Origin: Levilactobacillus tangyuanensis
Lineage (GTDB): Bacteria > Bacillota > Bacilli > Lactobacillales > Lactobacillaceae
Direction of reading: 5' to 3'
Length of the DNA: 64,000 bases
NCBI RefSeq assembly: GCF_003946545.1
Contig: NZ_RHOA01000002.1
Span: 274,210 to 338,209, forward strand
Shown here: one piece after another, positions 60,203 through 64,000 of the stretch
How the letters are laid out: every line of letters begins with the position of its first letter
Position numbering within the stretch: position 1 is the stretch's first letter
Translations under genes and position numbers: made by a program
Notes under the pieces: model-generated
The model's database searches: none
Told to the model about the DNA's origin: nothing
Seen by the model: only the letters and a program-made list of their open reading frames with translations

Positions 60203-60264
60203 GTTAAACCAACCTCCATTAAAAGTCATACAACTAGCGTAACGCTATCGCGGGATAATGAAAA

Positions 60265-61449
60265 CTATTCCGCCTTCGCCTGCCGCCGGTGATCGCGGAT
60301 GACGCGATTCAAGACCAGCGCCAACACCAGCGAAATGGCCGCATAGGCCGCCGCCCCCCAGCTAATGTGGTTCAGGCCAACCGAGCCTAGCATGCCGGAC
60401 GCCGTCGCTGACCCCAAGGAAATCCCAAAGTTGAAGAAGATCGAGTTCAACGAGGAAGCCAGTACCGCCGATTGCGGGTACTCCTCCTCGGCAATATTTA
60501 AGAAGTGAATTTGAATCGGTGAATTGAGCAAGGTCACAATCAGACTCATCACGAGCAGGACGGCCAACCCGGCCCACTTGATGTGCAAGGCCCAGGGTAG
60601 GATGAAGAGCAACACCATGTCGACCACGTAAAAACGCGGCATGATCCGGAGCCCATTTCGTTCCGCCAACATCCCCGAGAACCGATTACTCAAGATGCTC
60701 ATGATCCCAATCAGGAACAAGAGCCAGTTCAGGCTGGCCGTGCTGAAGCCCAGGGCATTGGTTAGCAATGGCCGAATATAGGTGTAGTAGGCGTACATAG
60801 TAGCCGCGGTGAACAGCACCAGGGCAATCCCCACATAGATCCGCCGGTCCTTTAACAAGACCAGTTGATTCTTGATGCTGCCTTGAACCTGTTCAACCTC
60901 ACGGGGTAACAACCATCCGAGCAAGACGCAGGTAATGGCGCTGATCACGGAGATCAGGTAAAAGGCATCATGCCAGCTATAGCTGGTACTGATGGCCGTC
61001 CCAATGGGAACACCGAAAACAGAGGCAATGCTGAAGCCCGCGAAGATCCAAGACACCAGGTTGGCCCGCTTCTCACGCGGCGCAATCGTGCTGGCAAAGG
61101 TCATGATGAGGGAAATAATCGCCCCGGCCACCATCGCCGTCATCATGCGGGACAGCAGTAAGACCGGATAGTTCATGCCGAACCCGCTCAGTGTATTACC
61201 GACCAGGAAGATCACCATCAAGACCATTAGGGTCTTATACCGGCTAAAACGATTGGTGAGAATCGTGATAAATGGTGTGCTGACCGCATACACCGTGGCA
61301 AAGATCGTGACCAAATAACCCACGGTCGCCACCGGGATCCGGTACTCCTTGGCGATATCCGAGAGCACCCCGACCACAATAAATTCATTACACCCTAACA
61401 TAAACGCCACTAGTACGAAAACAATGGCCTGCCACCGATACCTATTCAC
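60265..61449 (-). CDS. MFS transporter, DHA1 (AraJ/YdhP-like) family
   Basis: A 394-residue transporter with 12 membrane segments. FMLGCNEFIVVGVLSDIAKEY (about 17-37) is typical of the AraJ/SotB group. TNRFSRYKTLMVLMVIFLVGN is the loop 2-3 motif and SRMMTAMVAGAII follows. These proteins export sugars, arabinose analogues or drugs. The substrate is unknown. It lies upstream of an aldo/keto reductase and downstream of a TetR gene on the same strand. Confidence 0.88.
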   Translation of the reverse strand: MNRYRWQAIVFVLVAFMLGCNEFIVVGVLSDIAKEYRIPVATVGYLVTIFATVYAVSTPFITILTNRFSRYKTLMVLMVIFLVGNTLSGFGMNYPVLLLSRMMTAMVAGAIISLIMTFASTIAPREKRANLVSWIFAGFSIASVFGVPIGTAISTSYSWHDAFYLISVISAITCVLLGWLLPREVEQVQGSIKNQLVLLKDRRIYVGIALVLFTAATMYAYYTYIRPLLTNALGFSTASLNWLLFLIGIMSILSNRFSGMLAERNGLRIMPRFYVVDMVLLFILPWALHIKWAGLAVLLVMSLIVTLLNSPIQIHFLNIAEEEYPQSAVLASSLNSIFFNFGISLGSATASGMLGSVGLNHISWGAAAYAAISLVLALVLNRVIRDHRRQAKAE

Positions 61450-61547
61450 AACGATTCCCCCGTCTTCTTTTTTCTTTCTAATTACCAGACTACACTATCT
61501 GCCACTAAATTATTAGGGGAACGGCTTAAGAAAATCGATTTCATCAA

Positions 61548-61577
61548 AAAAGCCTCACCATGGAATTGGTAAGGCTC
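61548..61577 (-). terminator. Terminator of the TetR gene
   Basis: On the minus strand AGCCTtACC pairs with GGTgAGGCT, followed by TTTTT. Confidence 0.8.
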
Positions 61578-61583
61578 TCACTT

Positions 61584-62231
61584 CTATTTGCTGATTGTCC
61601 GAATGACTTGTTGGGTAATGTTCTGAAGGTCGGTTGCTTCATCGCCAACCCATCCCGGCGCATAGCGGCGCTGAATGGTATAGGTTAACAACTGTCCTGC
61701 CATGATACGAATCAACGCGGCAGAATCAATGTCATCGCGCAATTCCCTGGTCCGCTGAAAGTTCCCCATCAAATCTTCTAGGAGGTTATGGTCGTTCGCC
61801 ATAACGAGTTGATGGAGGAGTTCCCGAATCTCCTTGTTCGTCATCATTTCCATCGCCAAAATCTTAACCACCTCGGCATTCTCGCTAATGAAGGCGTAGC
61901 GATCTGTCACGATGAAATGGACCAGGTCGGGCAACGTTTCACACTTGCTCATCCCCGAGAAGAATTCGTTTCGGTATGCGGGGAACAGGTGCTGCATGAC
62001 CGGTTTAACGATGGCCAGCAACAGGTCTTGCTTGGTATGAAAATACTTAAAGATGGTCGCCTGGCTAATGCCTGCATGGTCGGCAATCTGGGCGGTCGAC
62101 GTGCCATCAAAACCGGTCTCGGCGAAGAGCTCGATGGCGGCCACCAATGCCGCTTTCTTACCCTTGGGCATCTTTTCGTGTTCGACCCAGTCGCGGTAAC
62201 TATTGAAAACACTTGGCTCCACACCACTCAC
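61584..62231 (-). CDS. TetR-family transcriptional regulator
   Basis: A regulator of about 215 residues. The DNA-binding domain follows KGKKAALVAAIELFAETGFDG, with the helix-turn-helix TSTAQIADHAGISQATIFKYF (about 43-63). It resembles repressors that guard ABC-2 multidrug exporters, and such an exporter lies just upstream on the same strand (64 bp). The start is a GTG behind AAAGGAAAGG. An internal ATG (MPKGKK) is an alternative start. It probably autoregulates the ABC operon. Confidence 0.85.
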   Translation of the reverse strand: MSGVEPSVFNSYRDWVEHEKMPKGKKAALVAAIELFAETGFDGTSTAQIADHAGISQATIFKYFHTKQDLLLAIVKPVMQHLFPAYRNEFFSGMSKCETLPDLVHFIVTDRYAFISENAEVVKILAMEMMTNKEIRELLHQLVMANDHNLLEDLMGNFQRTRELRDDIDSAALIRIMAGQLLTYTIQRRYAPGWVGDEATDLQNITQQVIRTISK

Positions 62232-62295
62232 CCTTTCCTTTTAGTTCATTAAATCATTATACGCGATTCGACTGCCGATTGCGGTTATTTTCTGA

Positions 62296-63516
62296 TTAAA
62301 CCTTCCGGTACCGCCGTAAGCCGACAATGTTCAAGACGGTCAACACACCGAGGAAGATTAGCAGAACCAAGATGTCCCCACCTTCATCCATTAACGACGA
62401 CCCCCGCATGATGATGTCGCTAACGGCACCTCCGGAGTACTTCAATGGAATGATATAGGAAACGTCCTTAACCCAAGCCGCCATGGAATCTAAAGGAATG
62501 ATCCCGGAGAAGAAGATTTGCGGCACAATTACCAGCGGGATGAATTGCATCATTTGAAATTCGGAGTTGGCGAACGTGGATAGTAGAATTCCGAAGGCTA
62601 GAGCCACCAGGGCCAGAATCAGGTTCATAATGACCACATTCAATAAGCTCCCGACGACTTCAATGCCCAGTAGCCAAACCGTGACCAGGACGATCAACAT
62701 CGTTTGGATGATGGCGAGAATCCCATAACTCAGCATGTAACCATAAACAATGGAGGACCGCTTAACGGGCGTTGCTAAGAGCCGATCCAAGGTCCCGGTG
62801 GTCCGTTCCTTCAACAGGGCCATCCCCGAAATCAGGAAAACGAAGAAGAAGACGAAGAAGCCCATGAGGATTGGTAACATCTTGGCAAAGTAACCGGTGT
62901 CCTTGTCGCCATAAACGTAATGATTGATAATCTTTGGCGCCTTTTGACTCGTACTCTTGGTGGCGTTCGTCGTCGACGTTGCCTTGGTTGCTGCGGCTTG
63001 CTTGGCGGCCGCCGCGTTACCAGTCGTGGCCGTTGTGGCCCCGGCGTCCGCCTGTTGCTTCTGAACGGCTTGCAGCTGTGCTTGTAAGGCCATGGTTGCC
63101 TTTGTACTCTTCTTCAGGGCCGACTTCAGCTGATCGGTACTCGTCGTGGTCAACGCATTCTTGAAGGCCATTTTAACGGCGGCCGTCTTGGTGGAGTCCG
63201 TGTTGGCATACGTCAGGCTGTAATTGCTGCCATTCTTCTTAATGATGGCGTCAATTTTTTCGTCCTTCATGGCCTTGTCGGCGGCGTGCTTCGTGTCATA
63301 GGTCTTTACATCAACGTGCTTGATGCTGTCCATTTCCTTGTTCAGCTTCTGCGTCACGGAGACGGTCCCAACACTGACATCCGTTGTGGAGTTCGTGTTA
63401 AAGATCACACTCATTAATAACATAATTAGGATTGGCGCCAAAAACATCAAGGCTAATGTCCGCTTGTCTCTGAAGAGTTCCTTCAGGACCCGGTTCATAA
63501 TCGCAATTGTTCTCAT
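62296..63516 (-). CDS. ABC-2 type transporter permease
   Basis: A 406-residue permease. An N-terminal membrane helix (about 20-40) is followed by a large extracellular domain of ~180 residues, with an Ala/Gln/Thr-rich segment (QKQQADAGATTATTGNAAAA) that may be a coiled coil. Five membrane segments close it, with the family block GTLDRLLATPVKRSSIVYGY. It overlaps the ATPase gene by one base (TAATG). Likely role: export of drugs or lipids. Confidence 0.9.
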   Translation of the reverse strand: MRTIAIMNRVLKELFRDKRTLALMFLAPILIMLLMSVIFNTNSTTDVSVGTVSVTQKLNKEMDSIKHVDVKTYDTKHAADKAMKDEKIDAIIKKNGSNYSLTYANTDSTKTAAVKMAFKNALTTTSTDQLKSALKKSTKATMALQAQLQAVQKQQADAGATTATTGNAAAAKQAAATKATSTTNATKSTSQKAPKIINHYVYGDKDTGYFAKMLPILMGFFVFFFVFLISGMALLKERTTGTLDRLLATPVKRSSIVYGYMLSYGILAIIQTMLIVLVTVWLLGIEVVGSLLNVVIMNLILALVALAFGILLSTFANSEFQMMQFIPLVIVPQIFFSGIIPLDSMAAWVKDVSYIIPLKYSGGAVSDIIMRGSSLMDEGGDILVLLIFLGVLTVLNIVGLRRYRKV

Positions 63517-64000
63517 TATTCAACACCCTCCGCCTTTAAAAATACGTCTTCAATCGTGTCAACTTCATATTGCTTCTTCAGAACTGCCGGTTGGTCAAAG
63601 GCCATGACCTCGCCATCGAGCAGCAAGGCCACCCGGTCGGTTAATTCCGCTTCATCCATCACGTGGGTCGTGATCAAGATGCTCCGACCCTCATCACGAA
63701 TACTCTTCAGTTCCGCCCAGATTTGGCGCCGCAATGCCGGGTCAATCCCAACGGTTGGTTCATCCAGGATGAGCAGTTCAGGATTGCCTAGCAGAGCAAT
63801 TGCCAGTGATAGTCGGCGCATCATCCCGCCAGAATAGCCGGAAACCCGCTTGCTCAGGTCGGCGGTCAAGTTAACTACCTCGCTCACGTGCTTAACCTCG
63901 GCCGCCATGTCTTTTTTACTAATCGTAAATTGCAAGAACAAGTTAGCCAGTCGTTGAGGACAATCCCAGAACAGGCCGTTATCAAATAGAAGTTGTGGCG
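63516..64000 (-). CDS. ABC transporter ATP-binding protein, N-terminal part outside the window
   Basis: The last ~160 residues of an ABC-2 ATPase. The frame is open to the window edge. It shows the signature YSGGMMRRLSLAIALLG, Walker B LLILDEPTVGIDP, the switch His in LITTHVMDEAE, and a C-terminal LLDGEVMAFDQPAVLKKQY typical of DrrA/YhfL-type exporters. Walker A lies beyond 64000. It forms an operon with the permease and probably the TetR gene. Confidence 0.92.
   Translation of the reverse strand, partial: PQLLFDNGLFWDCPQRLANLFLQFTISKKDMAAEVKHVSEVVNLTADLSKRVSGYSGGMMRRLSLAIALLGNPELLILDEPTVGIDPALRRQIWAELKSIRDEGRSILITTHVMDEAELTDRVALLLDGEVMAFDQPAVLKKQYEVDTIEDVFLKAEGVE

Overview
The window reads as the chromosome of a low-to-mid GC Gram-positive lactic acid bacterium of the Lactobacillaceae, most like Levilactobacillus (the L. 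brevis group). The reasons are the heterofermenter-type gene set, GTG/TTG/ATG starts behind strong AGGAGG sites, LPXTG cell-wall proteins, a Met T-box in place of a SAM riboswitch, a MutY without iron-sulfur cysteines, and a GadC-type amino acid antiporter. The species call is an inference. No prophage, IS element, CRISPR array or rRNA operon is visible. There is one tRNA gene, tRNA-Arg(TCT).

Left part (1-21,000). A partial aldose epimerase is divergent from an acyl-CoA dehydrogenase/EtfB/EtfA operon. A convergent PEP-carboxykinase-like gene follows, with structured repeats between the two. Then come a DHA2 drug exporter, methionine aminopeptidase with a menaquinone methyltransferase, an alkyl-purine glycosylase with an XRE regulator, a DUF488 protein, a universal stress protein, a BCCT osmolyte transporter with a leader and apparently an ATT start, an acetyltransferase, a VOC protein, RNase HI, cytosine deaminase, ThiD, a quinone reductase and several very small proteins.

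Middle (21,000-33,600). Glutamate racemase and an amino acid antiporter are followed by a cytochrome b5-like protein, a cold-shock protein, a hydrolase and MutY, then an oligopeptide-binding lipoprotein and a 1-kb non-coding region with two 261-bp tandem copies of a foldable repeat. Lipoate ligase is divergent from a GcvH-like lipoyl protein, and an aldo/keto reductase follows.

Sulfur amino acid block (35,400-41,400). A MetQ-MetN-MetI importer is governed by a Met T-box. Next to it, an OppA-type peptide-binding lipoprotein is preceded by a previously unannotated 34-codon leader peptide rich in cysteine codons. RNA segments that can pair alternatively and a strong terminator overlap this leader. 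It is the best candidate here for a new regulatory system: a cysteine-sensing transcription attenuator on a peptide importer.

Right part (41,500-64,000). GH3 beta-glucosidase, a GNAT and a choloylglycine-hydrolase-family enzyme are followed by a translationally coupled tag-sbcD-sbcC repair operon. Then come a secreted matrixin-type protease, a GH25 muramidase, a MerR/cupin/CMD operon, two LPXTG surface proteins (one BspA-like with MucBP domains, one Cna-type adhesin), an aldo/keto reductase, an MFS transporter, a TetR regulator, and an ABC-2 exporter cut by the window end.

Coordinates were read by hand. Domain assignments rest on recognised motifs, not on database searches.
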